From contig JAGFZX010000012.1 in NCBI GenBank assembly GCA_017889585.1, positions 20,666 through 84,665 of the forward strand: a stretch of DNA of 64,000 bases, in the 5' to 3' direction. Below, piece after piece: positions 17,770 to 27,490 of this stretch. The DNA comes from Bacillota bacterium (GTDB lineage Bacteria > Bacillota > Negativicutes > DSM-13327). Position numbers and translations under genes: made by a program. The notes under the pieces were generated by a model. It did no database searches, was not told the origin of the DNA, and was given only the letters and a program-made list of their open reading frames with translations. The first letter of the stretch is position 1; each line of letters begins with the position of its first letter.

Positions 17770-17782
17770 GTGTAAAGTACAC
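17770..17782. promoter_or_regulatory. Candidate Crp-family operator in the hpdB promoter
   Basis: GTGTAAAGTACAC is a perfect inverted repeat with a three-base centre. On the minus strand a TATATA -10-like box (17732-17737) follows about 35 bases later, so the site lies where an activator would bind. Confidence 0.45.
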
Positions 17783-17902
17783 ACTTTCGGCTTCTATTTT
17801 TATATTTCTTCGCCCTGCCCTAATATGGGCATAAGCTAATTATGCGACTAAAAATTACTATGATTTGCAAATTAACAGCAATGGTATCTCCCTATATAAA
17901 AA

Positions 17903-17990
17903 AGTCCCAACCACAGTGAGGGTTGAGGCCATTTTTCCCCGCTAGAGGCGATACGCCCCCCGATAACCAGTTCCACGTATAGCAACCTTA
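17903..17990. repeat. Dispersed repeat family 2 copy
   Basis: Reads GGTTGAGGCCATTTTTCCCC then GGCGATACGCCCCCCGATAACC. The copy at 40352-40435 matches over most of this length, including GGTTGAGGC and GATACG.CNCCCGAT. Confidence 0.5.
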
Positions 17991-18006
17991 TCCTTTGGAG
18001 AATAAA

Positions 18007-18026
18007 TGTCATTTTGCAAAATGACA
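18007..18026. promoter_or_regulatory. 20-base perfect palindrome
   Basis: TGTCATTTTGCAAAATGACA is fully symmetric, with the TG-N-CA ends of a Crp/Fnr-type site. It lies between the divergent hpdB and GGDEF/HD-GYP genes, about 185 bases before the latter. Confidence 0.5.
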
Positions 18027-18209
18027 ACGGTTCATCAGCTGCTTTAACTAGGTGTAGTAATAAATATTTAAAAGAAATTTAATCATTGGCAAATGTATAT
18101 TTTAAATCTTTCTATTAATTCAAGTTATTATGTATTATAATTTAATTGTATAAATATGTCACATCTTGTTTGAATATAAAAATCCGTTAAATATTAGGCG
18201 GTGGTAAGA

Positions 18210-20957
18210 ATGAATAAGAAAACCCATTCCATGAGATTTTTTATTATTTTATCATTTATTCTGCTTATATTAAGTACTTTTAGTATCATAGGCTATTTTA
18301 CTTTTACCAGTTGGAAAGCATCTGCCGAACATTTTGTAACTAAAATTCAAAACAACACCATTAATATTATTTTAAATCAAATAGAACTTTATATAAATAT
18401 GCCTACTTTAATTAATGAAGGTAATTATACTTTAATTAAAGACAAAATCATTGATATTAATGATAAGAACAAACGTGAAATATATTTTGCTAGTATGATT
18501 AAATCCTTTAGCGAAGAAGTGTATAGTTTTAGCTATGGAACTGAAAGTGGCGAATACTACGGAGCACGTAGAAATAAACAGAACAAAATTGAAATTATTG
18601 AAAACAATGAGACAACAAATGGAAAATCTCGTTATTATTCTACCACACAAGATTTGACTGCAGCAGAATTAAAAGAAGAAACCAGCAAATTTGATCCTCG
18701 CACTAGAGATTGGTATATCATCGCAAAAGAAAAACAAAAACCGGTATTCTCTCCAATTTATAAACATTTTGTGATGAATGATCTAGCTATTACAGCTGCT
18801 TATCCTATTTATAATAAAGAAGGTCTCCTTAAAGGTGTATTGGGGACACATATTACTCTATCGAAAATAAATAACTATTTAAAAGAGTTAGTAGAGAATA
18901 ATGCTGTAACTGTTTATATTGTAGAAAAAAATTCTGGTTATTTGGTGGCAAACTCACTAGGAAATCCTAATTTTGAAATTCTTGCAGACAACACCATTAA
19001 AAGAACAACGATTGAAGAAATTGATAATCATGAAATCGTTGAAGCCTATCAACAATACACGATAACCTCAGATACAACTTATATAACTAATTCAAGTAAT
19101 GACAAGCTAAATATACAATTAACTGCATATCAAAAAGAGGGCTTAGATTGGTTAATCATAACAGCGATTCCAGAAAAACCGTTTACTACTGGCATAGCCA
19201 AAAGTATTTGGATTTCAATTTTAGTATCAATTTTATCGATTATTATAGCAATCATAATCTATATGAAAAGTATGGAGGTAATTCTTAAACCTATCTACAA
19301 TTTGATAAGAACTACCGAAAAATATTCCGAGGGGGATTTCTCGCAGAGAGCAAAGATTTATAGACATGACGAAATCGGAAGATTATCAATTGCCTTTAAT
19401 AGAATGGCCGAACAATTGTATGAACTTATTTATACACTTGAGGAAAAAATTAAAGATCGTACGACCGAATTAGAAAATACAATTTTTGAACTAAAAAACA
19501 GTAAAGATAACATCAGTCTGCTGCTAGACTCCACCGCCGAAGCAATATACGGAATTGACATGAATGGAAACTGTACATTCTGCAACGCCAGCTGCTTAAA
19601 AATGCTTAAATACCAGCAGCAAAAAGATTTTCTTGGCAAAAATACACATTCACTGATCCATTATAAGCACTCAGATGGTACCCCTCTCCCCATAGAAGAA
19701 TGCAAGATTCTTGATGCATTAGATAAAGTAACAGGCGTACATGTAGAAAACGAAGTATTCTGGCGATCTGATGGAACCTGTTTCCCTGTGGAGTATTTCT
19801 CCTACCCCCAGTATCGCAATGGAAAAGTTATAGGTGCTGTGATTACTTTTCTAGATATCACTGAGCGCAAAAAATCGGAAGCTGAAATCCTTTATTTGAG
19901 CTATCGAGATCAGTTAACAGGTTTATATAATAGAAGGTATTTCGAAGAGGAGTTAGCACGGCTAGATGTCCCAAGAAAATTCCCCTTGACCATCGTTATG
20001 GCCGACATGAACGGCTTAAAGCTTATCAATGATTCTTTAGGACATGCCATGGGAGATGAAATCCTTAAAAGAATAGCAGAAGTGTTGCAAAAAGGTTGTC
20101 GATCCGGTGATCTTGTAGCCAGGCTAGGAGGAGATGAATTTGTCATTCTTCTGCCTAAAACGGACTCCCGTGAAGCAAAACAGATGATTCAACGCATTAA
20201 AGATAGCGCCTCAAAAGAAAAGGTAGGCCCTGTTGATATCTCTATTTCCTTCGGTTATGGAACCAAAAACTGCAAGGAAGAAAAAATTCAAGATATTTTC
20301 AAAATAGCTGAAGATCACATGTATGGGCATAAACTCTTTGAAAGCCCAACTATGAGAAGGAAAGCCATCAATACCTTAATCAGTACCCTTCATGGCAGAA
20401 GTAAACAAGAAGAAAACCATGCCCATAGAGTTTCTGAGTTATGTAAAAGTATGGGTAAAACCCTTAACCTTCCTGAAACGGAAATCGTGGAACTTAAAAC
20501 AGCAGGCTTACTTCATGATATTGGAAAAATAGCCATTGAAGAAAGCATATTAAGCAAGCCTGGAGACTTAACCGACAATGAACGAGAAGAAATAAGACGT
20601 CATTCAGAAATAGGCTATAGAATACTTAGTACCGTTAATACCATGTCCCAAATGGCAGAATACGTGTTGGCTCATCATGAAAGGTGGGATGGCAAAGGCT
20701 ATCCCAAGGGCTTAAAAGGAGACAATATTCCCCTTCAAGCAAGAATTATTCATATCGCTGAAGCTTATAATGACATGACCAGTGCTAGAAGCTACCAAAA
20801 CACCTTATCAGCAGAAGAAGCTGTAGTGGAATTACAAAAAAATGCCGGTCTTCAATTTGATCCCGAGTTAATTAAGGTATTTATTGAGAAAGTACTAGCT
20901 AAAGGCTCCGATCACTCGAACTTGCTCGACGAATGCCTGCAAAAGAATTACACTTAA
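18210..20957 (+). CDS. Cache-HAMP-PAS-GGDEF-HD-GYP sensor protein
   Basis: The 915-residue membrane protein joins cyclic-di-GMP synthesis and degradation modules. In order: a membrane helix (about residues 7-30), an extracytoplasmic Cache sensor (to about 330), a second helix (IWISILVSILSIIIAIIIYM), HAMP (to about 415), a PAS domain (about 430-555), GGDEF (motif RLGGDEF near residue 640, with an RSGD inhibitory site five residues before it) and HD-GYP (LLHDIGK near 768, HHERWDGKGYP near 825). Both catalytic signatures are intact. The start is the ATG at 18210; GGCGGTGG lies upstream. It is divergent from hpdB. Confidence 0.93.
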   Translation: MNKKTHSMRFFIILSFILLILSTFSIIGYFTFTSWKASAEHFVTKIQNNTINIILNQIELYINMPTLINEGNYTLIKDKIIDINDKNKREIYFASMIKSFSEEVYSFSYGTESGEYYGARRNKQNKIEIIENNETTNGKSRYYSTTQDLTAAELKEETSKFDPRTRDWYIIAKEKQKPVFSPIYKHFVMNDLAITAAYPIYNKEGLLKGVLGTHITLSKINNYLKELVENNAVTVYIVEKNSGYLVANSLGNPNFEILADNTIKRTTIEEIDNHEIVEAYQQYTITSDTTYITNSSNDKLNIQLTAYQKEGLDWLIITAIPEKPFTTGIAKSIWISILVSILSIIIAIIIYMKSMEVILKPIYNLIRTTEKYSEGDFSQRAKIYRHDEIGRLSIAFNRMAEQLYELIYTLEEKIKDRTTELENTIFELKNSKDNISLLLDSTAEAIYGIDMNGNCTFCNASCLKMLKYQQQKDFLGKNTHSLIHYKHSDGTPLPIEECKILDALDKVTGVHVENEVFWRSDGTCFPVEYFSYPQYRNGKVIGAVITFLDITERKKSEAEILYLSYRDQLTGLYNRRYFEEELARLDVPRKFPLTIVMADMNGLKLINDSLGHAMGDEILKRIAEVLQKGCRSGDLVARLGGDEFVILLPKTDSREAKQMIQRIKDSASKEKVGPVDISISFGYGTKNCKEEKIQDIFKIAEDHMYGHKLFESPTMRRKAINTLISTLHGRSKQEENHAHRVSELCKSMGKTLNLPETEIVELKTAGLLHDIGKIAIEESILSKPGDLTDNEREEIRRHSEIGYRILSTVNTMSQMAEYVLAHHERWDGKGYPKGLKGDNIPLQARIIHIAEAYNDMTSARSYQNTLSAEEAVVELQKNAGLQFDPELIKVFIEKVLAKGSDHSNLLDECLQKNYT

Positions 20958-21007
20958 TTTAGCAACGTTAGGCAGCTTTATCCTCGAAAATTTCCATGTC
21001 TATGCAT

Positions 21008-21056
21008 ATAAAAAACGGCCTCCCTTCCATTTTATAAATGAATTGAGGTCGTTTTC
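21008..21056 (+). terminator. Terminator after the GGDEF/HD-GYP gene
   Basis: AAAACGGCCTC pairs with GAGGTCGTTTT across a 19-base loop and the tail is T-rich. The hairpin also begins a repeat family 2 copy that continues to about 21175 with two short GATAC-type stems. Confidence 0.6.
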
Positions 21057-21175
21057 CTCCCTTATAAATGATACGGTTCTTACGAATCATATTCTGCTAA
21101 TTTTATACAAAATTTGGCATAAACTCTTTAGCTATTACAAGTAATACGCTTCTGTGTATCATACATAACGGCGAA
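21057..21175. repeat. Dispersed repeat family 2 copy, double unit
   Basis: ATGATACGGTTCTTACGAATCAT (21068-21090) and a TAATACGCTTCTGTGTATCA stem near 21147-21166 are two diverged units of the same GATAC-type hairpin. The first is almost identical to bases 9580-9595. Confidence 0.45.
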
Positions 21176-21346
21176 AATTATTACAAAGCATGAATGCATT
21201 GAACAGAGGTTCAATTAGCTGATCCTTGGCCTTGCAATTCATATATTTGTTGAGTTTGAGAAACCGTCCCCGACTTATTACAAAAAGCAAATGATATACT
21301 TTGACTTATAAGGTTGGTAAAAAAATTATATTAGGAGGAGTTTATT

Positions 21347-22959
21347 TTGAATAAGGCAGTTCATATTCCTAAAGGCTTTACATGGTTGTTAGTTCTACCC
21401 CTGCCAAAAATGTCATTGTATTAATGACAGATGGAACAGGCGCTACACATACGGCACTTACTCGTTGGTACAAGGGGACTTTACTACCACAGGATGCATT
21501 AATTGTTGGCGGAGTACGAACATATGGAGCCGATTCTATTATTACTGATTCCGCTCCAGCAGCCAGTTCATTTGCTACCGGACATAAAACAGATGATAAA
21601 TTCATCAGCGTTTTGCCCGCAAGAACCATCATTCCTGGCATTCCCCCAATTAGCGATGATTTAATATATAAACCAGTGGCAAGTGTATTAGAAGGAGCAA
21701 AGCTAAAGGGTAAATCGGCAGGAATCGTGGCTACATCAAATATCCAGCATGCTAGTCCAGCAGCGTATTCAGCTCACTGTCCTGATCGCAGTAATTATGA
21801 AGAGATCGCAAAGCAGCAAGTGCATTTAAATATTGATGTTGTACTCGGATGTGGGAAACAGTATCTTATCCCCAAAGAGCAAGGTGGCACCCGTTTTGAT
21901 AATGAGAATATGATCGATTTACTGAAAGCTAAAGGTTATGGTTTTGTGGAAAATCGTACAGATATGCTAAACTATAAAGGTCATAAAATGTGGGGAATAT
22001 TTGCCAATGATGCCATGGACTATGATATGGATCGGAAGTATTTACATCCTGAGCAGCCATCATTGGCAGAAATGACTAAAAAGGCCATTGATGTATTGTC
22101 ACAAAACCCTAAAGGCTTTTTCTTATTTGTGGAAGCCAGCAAAGTGGACTGGGCATCACATTCTAATGATCCGGTTGGTGTAATTAGTGATTCTTTGGCA
22201 TACGCTGATGCCATTCAAGTAGCTCTTGATTTTGCTAAACACGATGGTAATACACTGATTTTATGCTTTGCCGACCATAGTAACGGCGGCATGTCCATTG
22301 GCAGCAAAAAAAGTAATAAAACCTATTCCAGCACACCTCTCGAACAGTTATTAGATCCGCTAAAAAAAGCATCTATGACTGGCGAAGGCGTTGAAATAAT
22401 GCTTGATGGAAACTTATCCGAAACTAACATTCGCTCTATTGTAAATCAATATTATGGTGTTGATGATTTAACCGCAGCAGAGATTGAAGCAATTCAAAAG
22501 GCAAAAAAAGGTACTCTAAATGCTGTGCTTGGCCCAATTATCAGTAATCGTTCCATAATCGGCTGGACAACAAATGGACATACTGGTGAAGATGTTTTCT
22601 TATATGCTTACGGTCCTAATAAACCATCAGGATTAATTGAAAATAAAAACTTAGCATATATTTGCGCCAATACGCTAGGGTATGACCTTGATCAGGCAGA
22701 CAGTAATTTGTTTAGTGAAGCTAGCAGTACCTTTAAAACCATTGGTGCTACGGTAAGTATCGATAAAACAGATCCAGCGAATATGATGCTGGTGATTGAA
22801 AAAGGCTCGAAACGTGCCGAAATGTCTTTTAGTAAAAACCTTATTAAAATCAATGGTAAAACATATGAGATGACAGGTATCACAGTATATGCTCCAAAGA
22901 CTGAAAAAGTATATATTCCTAAACAGGCTGTCGAATTGGCGAAAGCAGCTGGCCTATAG
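21347..22959 (+). pseudogene. Alkaline phosphatase with a frameshifted signal peptide
   Basis: The mature enzyme is complete: VIVLMTDGTGATHTAL (metal site), DSAPAASSFATGHKTD (nucleophile serine), FLFVEASKVDWASHSND, LCFADHSNGG and GWTTNGHTGEDV are the metal-ligand motifs of the PhoA family, a periplasmic phosphomonoesterase. It ends with a short C-terminal domain (KINGKTYEMTGITVYAPKT). The ribosome binding site GGAGGAG is followed by TTG at 21347 and MNKAVHIPKGFTWLLVL, the start of a signal peptide, but in another frame. The in-frame ATG at 21382 lacks a ribosome binding site. A small deletion seems to have joined the two parts out of frame, so export is probably lost. Confidence 0.7.
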
Positions 22960-23025
22960 GTAATAAAGAAAACCACTCTATTTGAAGTGACCCTTGTCAC
23001 GTAGACAGTAATTAAAACGCAAAAA

Positions 23026-23149
23026 TTACGCAGCCTGAGTCCTATATTCATAGGGGCTCAGGTTGTTTAATTTTTCTTGGAACCTTTGGTGATTATAAAA
23101 GTAGATATCTCGTTTTACGACATATTTAACCTCTTCAACTGTGCGAAAG
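23026..23149 (-). mobile_element. IS3-family transposase, C-terminal relic
   Basis: About 40 codons read FYNHQRFQEKLNNLSPYEYR then TQAA and stop, the standard C-terminus of IS3-group OrfB transposases. Nothing upstream on this strand continues it. Confidence 0.7.
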
Positions 23150-23150
23150 G

Positions 23151-23252
23151 AATAGAGATGAAATTACTTATGTTACAGATGGTGAGGGATGGCTGTATCT
23201 TGCAGCTGTTATGGACTTATATAGTGGTAAAATAATAGGCTGTCAGCGAAAT
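23151..23252 (+). mobile_element. IS3-family transposase, integrase-core relic
   Basis: The frame DEITYVTDGEGWLYLAAVMD then LYSGKIIG is the first catalytic Asp region of the IS3 integrase core. It lies next to the C-terminal relic but on the opposite strand, so one of them has been inverted. Confidence 0.65.
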
Positions 23253-23296
23253 TACGTATCTGGTTGAGTTGGTTATGTTCAAAGTAACGACTTCTT

Positions 23297-23779
23297 TTAT
23301 TGCGAACTCTTAGTCCCCACCTGACGAGTAGCAGTAAAACACATGTCAGTGTCTCTTACTGCCATCAAGAGATACGGTAAAGCCTCAATTACAATCTCCT
23401 TTTTTGCCTCAGGAATCGAATGCAATACACGCTCAAAGTATTCCTCCATATTGTTATTAATTGCTTTAACCATTTCAGTCCCTTTTTCAGATAAGGTAAT
23501 TTTAGTATATCGTCTGTCTTCTTTATCGGTTTGTCTTTCTACCAGTCCGGCATTAACTAAGTTTTCTACTGTCCTGCTCATGGTACTCTTATCAAGAGTA
23601 AGCAATTCTGACAATTCATTTAGCGATAAACTATGAGTTTTGCCTATTTCAACTAAAGTATGGCATTGTGCTACCGTAATACCGCAACAGGCAGCATCTG
23701 CTTTTTGTAACAATCCGACCTTTCTTACACACGTTTTTACAACTTCTCTAAAAATTCCTGCTGTGTTTAAATCTCGCAA
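23297..23779 (-). CDS. MarR-family regulator
   Basis: A winged-helix regulator of about 160 residues. The recognition region is LSLNELSELLTLDKSTMSRT and the wing RRYTKITLSEKG. Two adjacent cysteines (AACCGITVAQC) near the N-terminus could sense thiol-reactive or metalloid compounds, an inference only. A GAGGTGA site suggests a TTG start at 23779, although a GTG three codons upstream is possible. The gene is alone; the regulated target is not evident. Confidence 0.85.
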   Translation of the reverse strand: MRDLNTAGIFREVVKTCVRKVGLLQKADAACCGITVAQCHTLVEIGKTHSLSLNELSELLTLDKSTMSRTVENLVNAGLVERQTDKEDRRYTKITLSEKGTEMVKAINNNMEEYFERVLHSIPEAKKEIVIEALPYLLMAVRDTDMCFTATRQVGTKSSQ

Positions 23780-24121
23780 TGAAATCACCTCGTTTTAGTC
23801 TAGTAATGATAATCTTTATTTTGATACTTTTTTTGATAGCAGTATACTTCTATATATTCTCAACTGAATTGTAACATGAAACAATTCTAAATCGCAACTG
23901 TTTGTTTGGGCAACTCAATGTAAATCTATAGTAATAGCAATTAAACATGGGCATTAAAAAAAGAACCTCCGGCACAAGCAATTTGCAGCATACTTGTCAG
24001 TCGTTATCACTCTTGGTTGCTGATTATGTATAACTTTTAGTGTCTTTTTGAAGATCACGCTTTAATCTTCCACCATTTCTCTGTCCTGCACCCGAAGCGC
24101 GGCATGCCCCAGTCTTGGCAA

Positions 24122-24997
24122 TCAAATGATTGCCTTCTCAACTTTTACAATTCTTTTCTTAGCATTTTTCTGTTGCAAAAAGTAACCTAAATCTTCTATA
24201 TCATCCATCAGTTCAGCATAGTTTTCAGGATTTAATGATTGTGGTCCGTCGCATTGAGCCTCAGCCGGATTAGGGTGCACCTCGATAATCAGTCCATCTG
24301 CTCCAGCAGCAACGGCCGCCATAGCCATGGGCCTTACCATCCACCATTTGCCGGTGCCATGACTGGGATCGACAATAATAGGCAAATGGCTTAACTGTTT
24401 TACCGCAGCTATCGCACTTAAATCTAACGTATTACGAGTATATCTTTCAAATGTACGAATACCTCGTTCACACAAGATCACATTCTTATTGCCAGCACTG
24501 ATGATATATTCAGCCGCATATAGCCACTCATCAATTGTAGCTGCCATACCACGCTTAAGCAGCACCGGCTTGGCTAACTTACCCACTTCACGTAGCAGCT
24601 GAAAGTTTTGCATGTTACGCGTACCAATCTGCAAAACATCGGCATACTTAGCAACTAACTCTACAGAATTGACATCTATAACTTCCGTTACCACTTTTAG
24701 CCCAGTGACAGAACGTGCTTCAGCCAAATATTCGAGACCTTTCTGCTCTAGGCCCTGAAAATCATAAGGTGACGTACGGGGTTTATAGGCTCCACCCCGT
24801 AAAAATTGTGCGCCGCCCGCACGAATAATTTTTGCTGCTGAGAGTAGTTGGTCACGGCTCTCAACAGCACAGGGCCCCGCCATAATACTCCTAGATCCGC
24901 CGCCAATCTTAATGCCCTCCACATCAATCACTGTCGGTTCTGGATGAAACTCCCGGCTCACTAATTTATAGCTTGCAGTAAGATTCACATTACTCAT
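24122..24997 (-). CDS. aroF: 3-deoxy-7-phosphoheptulonate (DAHP) synthase, AroF/AroQ-type I-beta
   Basis: The 291-residue enzyme joins phosphoenolpyruvate and erythrose 4-phosphate in the first step of aromatic amino acid synthesis. Motifs are [54 protein letters not shown] and [10 protein letters not shown], all of the type I-beta (Bacillus/Thermotoga-like) class. It lacks an extra ferredoxin-like or chorismate mutase domain, so allosteric control by fused domains is absent. AAGGAG nine bases upstream supports the start at 24997. Two tandem tryptophan T-boxes lie upstream, so transcription rises when uncharged tRNA-Trp accumulates. Confidence 0.95.
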   Translation of the reverse strand: MSNVNLTASYKLVSREFHPEPTVIDVEGIKIGGGSRSIMAGPCAVESRDQLLSAAKIIRAGGAQFLRGGAYKPRTSPYDFQGLEQKGLEYLAEARSVTGLKVVTEVIDVNSVELVAKYADVLQIGTRNMQNFQLLREVGKLAKPVLLKRGMAATIDEWLYAAEYIISAGNKNVILCERGIRTFERYTRNTLDLSAIAAVKQLSHLPIIVDPSHGTGKWWMVRPMAMAAVAAGADGLIIEVHPNPAEAQCDGPQSLNPENYAELMDDIEDLGYFLQQKNAKKRIVKVEKAII

Positions 24998-25154
24998 AAT
25001 CAGCATCTCCTTATTGTTTTCTATTTTCGGTAAAGACCATTATATTTATAAACAGTCTATCGGATACTTTCCAAAACCTTTGAACCATAGATTTTTTTGT
25101 TGAATAGCCGTAATTGAGGCTTGAATCGTTTTATCGTTTATTCTGTCTCCAAAT

Positions 25155-25440
25155 TAAAAAGAATCATTTCACTCCCACTGAAGGGGCGAAATGATTCGCG
25201 GTACCACCCTAATTTGAAAAGCACTCAACTTTTCCTCTTTTCAAGTACGAGACAAAACAGTCCGATACCCTAGCCTGCTAACGGTGGCAGCCGTTTCCTC
25301 CTACTGACAAATGCGTTCGGGGAACACTCACAGGTCCATTCAAAATATTCTTTAGTCCGGTCATCGCACCTCCGAAATCACTCGGTTACCGGCTCGCTGT
25401 TCTAAAGTTTATATTTTTACTCATCCTGATCACAGTTTTA
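25155..25440 (-). promoter_or_regulatory. T-box leader 1 (tryptophan), proximal to DAHP synthase
   Basis: The conserved T-box AGGGTGGTACCGCG lies at 25197-25210 on the minus strand, followed by a terminator stem (GAATCATTTC pairing with GAAATGATTC) and T5. The specifier-loop region reads GAATGGACC, giving codon UGG (25336-25338), which is tryptophan. Stem I elements such as the GATGACCGG side are present. Confidence 0.93.
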
Positions 25441-25487
25441 TTGTTTCACTTGTAAGTCTTGCAAAATTTTCTACACATTGGGCAAAT

Positions 25488-25775
25488 AAAAAAATCATTT
25501 CACTCCTACTGAAGGGGCGAAATGATCCGCGGTACCACCCTAATTTGAAAAGCACTCAGCTTTTCTACTTTTCAAGTACGGGACAAAACAGTCCGATACT
25601 CTAGCCTGTTAACAGTGGCAACCGTTCCCTCCTACTAACAAATGCGTTCGGGGAACACTCACAGGTCCATTCAAAATGTTCTTAGGTCCGGTCATCACAC
25701 CTCCGAAGTCACTCGGTCACCGGCTCGCTGTTCCAAAGTTTACAAATTTACTCGTCCTGATCACAGTTTTATGCA
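25488..25775 (-). promoter_or_regulatory. T-box leader 2 (tryptophan), distal tandem copy
   Basis: A second complete T-box, closely similar to leader 1. T-box motif at 25528-25541, UGG specifier at 25667-25669, its own terminator stem and T run at 25488-25530. Transcripts must pass both terminators to reach the DAHP synthase gene. Confidence 0.93.
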
Positions 25776-26035
25776 ACCTATATAATTATTTTCAGTGTAT
25801 ACCTTCTTTTCGTCATTGTCAAATTATTTCTGTCAAGTTGTAAATAGCTGAATGAAAAAATAGGGCTCTAATGCATAATTTTCACATAGTCAAAAAACAC
25901 TCGATCTTTCAGCAGAATTCATGCTGAGTAAACCCCACGAAGCCCTGATACTACTAACTATTTCGTTCTATTGAACAAACGCACTCAACATCTGTACCAT
26001 CCAGCAGGCGAGGGAGGCAACGAAATCACCCGCAG

Positions 26036-26821
26036 TCACTCTAGTAGCTGGGATAGAGTAACCGCCTGCAGCCCCTTAGCGTGGATGGCTTCAATGATCA
26101 GTGGCAACGCCTTCACAGTCTGTCGGCGATCGCCACCGCCATCATGAAGTAACACAATAGCACCCGGTCGGATTTCTGCAGCCACGCGCCGGGCTATAAT
26201 CTCAGCAGGCGGCTGCTCCCAGTCTTTGGGTACGATCGACCAAAGAACCACATCCATATTGTTGTCCCGGCAAGCCTGAAAGTAAGCAGCATCAAAATAA
26301 CCATAGGGTGGTCGAAAGTAATGGATCTTCTTCCCACTAATCTGCTCTAGTAATTGCGCCTCCCCTAACACCTCCTGCCTTAACCTCTGACTGTCAACTT
26401 TGGGTGCTTCGGGATGATTCATTGTGTGATTAGCCACCTCATGACCCTGCTCTATAACCATGCGCACCACTTTGGGATACTGCTGAGCCATCTCCCCCAC
26501 CATAAAAAACGTCGCCCTCACATGGTACTTGTCCAACACGGCTAGAATTTGCGGTGTATATTCCGGATTAGGACCGTCGTCAAAAGTAAGAGCGATCTGA
26601 TCCTTCCTTTCCGATCCGATCCAAAATATCCTTCCCGCCATCACTTGGGTCTCTGTTTTTGAATCAGGAACGGGGATAATAGACTGAACTTCAACTGGAA
26701 CTGCCATGATTGTGACAGCTTCGTCCAGAGTAGTAAAGTTCATATTGGCCGCTGTATATACCATACCAGCCGCCAATATGTACAAGAAAATTAAATTCAT
26801 AATACATCTCCGCTTAAGCAT
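26036..26821 (-). CDS. Polysaccharide deacetylase, NodB fold
   Basis: The 261-residue protein has an N-terminal membrane anchor (MNLIFLYILAAGMVYTA) and a complete NodB domain from about residue 65: TFDDGPNPEYTPQIL, HEVANHTMNHP, RPPYGYFD, WSIVPKDW and IVLLHDGGGDR. These are the five motifs of carbohydrate esterase family 4, with the Asp-His-His metal triad. It likely deacetylates peptidoglycan or another envelope glycan. GGAGG before ATG 26821 fixes the start. Confidence 0.93.
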   Translation of the reverse strand: MLKRRCIMNLIFLYILAAGMVYTAANMNFTTLDEAVTIMAVPVEVQSIIPVPDSKTETQVMAGRIFWIGSERKDQIALTFDDGPNPEYTPQILAVLDKYHVRATFFMVGEMAQQYPKVVRMVIEQGHEVANHTMNHPEAPKVDSQRLRQEVLGEAQLLEQISGKKIHYFRPPYGYFDAAYFQACRDNNMDVVLWSIVPKDWEQPPAEIIARRVAAEIRPGAIVLLHDGGGDRRQTVKALPLIIEAIHAKGLQAVTLSQLLE

Positions 26822-26865
26822 CCTTTCCTCCTTCTTGGATAGCCTAGGCAAAAATCACCCGTTCT

Positions 26866-27475
26866 TTCTTTGGTTTTGGTGCAAAAATTAAAGCCATGCT
26901 AAAATTTCACCAAACACTTGAAAATTGAGATAGAGAGAATGTCACCAAAATTACTTAAATGAAAATATTTCCAATCACAAATTATACTGTTGTATAAACC
27001 TTATAAGCCACATATCTCTCCATCCAGAAGAACATATCATATAAATTGCAGGCATATCGTTTTAATACAATCTTCCATAGTTTTTATCAAATTCCTCCCC
27101 CAATTCTGTATATTTGTATATTTTTGCATAACAATACGATACCTCTCCCATAAAAAAATCCACCTAGACCAAAGTCTAGGCAAACATATAACACACATAT
27201 GAGATTTCCATAGAACTCACGACCTTTTGAAATCAGCCTACTTCTGCTCTATAAACGCAATCAGCTCAACATGTGTTGTGATAGAAAGACAATACTACTA
27301 CGTGAAATAGGAGTTTTGTGTAAAAGTTCGGTATCCTAAAATGAGGGTGCCAACTTCTATTATGGGAATAAACCTTTACTCAGAATTATTATGCACTTGA
27401 TGATGATTCCATCCATGGTTGTATCAAAAAAAACATCGGCGGATTCACATGAGAATTGATAATTTCGCACCAAAC
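26866..27475. mobile_element. Decayed IS6-like element containing repeat family 1 copy B
   Basis: GGTTTTGGTGCAAAAATT at 26872-26889 and, inverted, AATTTCGCACCAAAC at 27461-27475 resemble IS6-family terminal repeats. The left 130 bases resemble the left end of the relic at 36757, including GAGAATGTCAC and AAATTATA. The right half (27150 on) is repeat family 1. No transposase remains. Confidence 0.45.
27150..27475 (-). repeat. Dispersed repeat family 1, copy B
   Basis: Hairpin CACCTAGACCAAAGTCTAGG (27161-27180) with T7 on the minus strand, preceded in that direction by GTAGGCTGATTTC and a decayed peptide end THVELIAFIEQK then stop. It lies downstream of the emrB-type gene. Confidence 0.6.
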
Positions 27476-27490
27476 TTTGAATATGATAAT

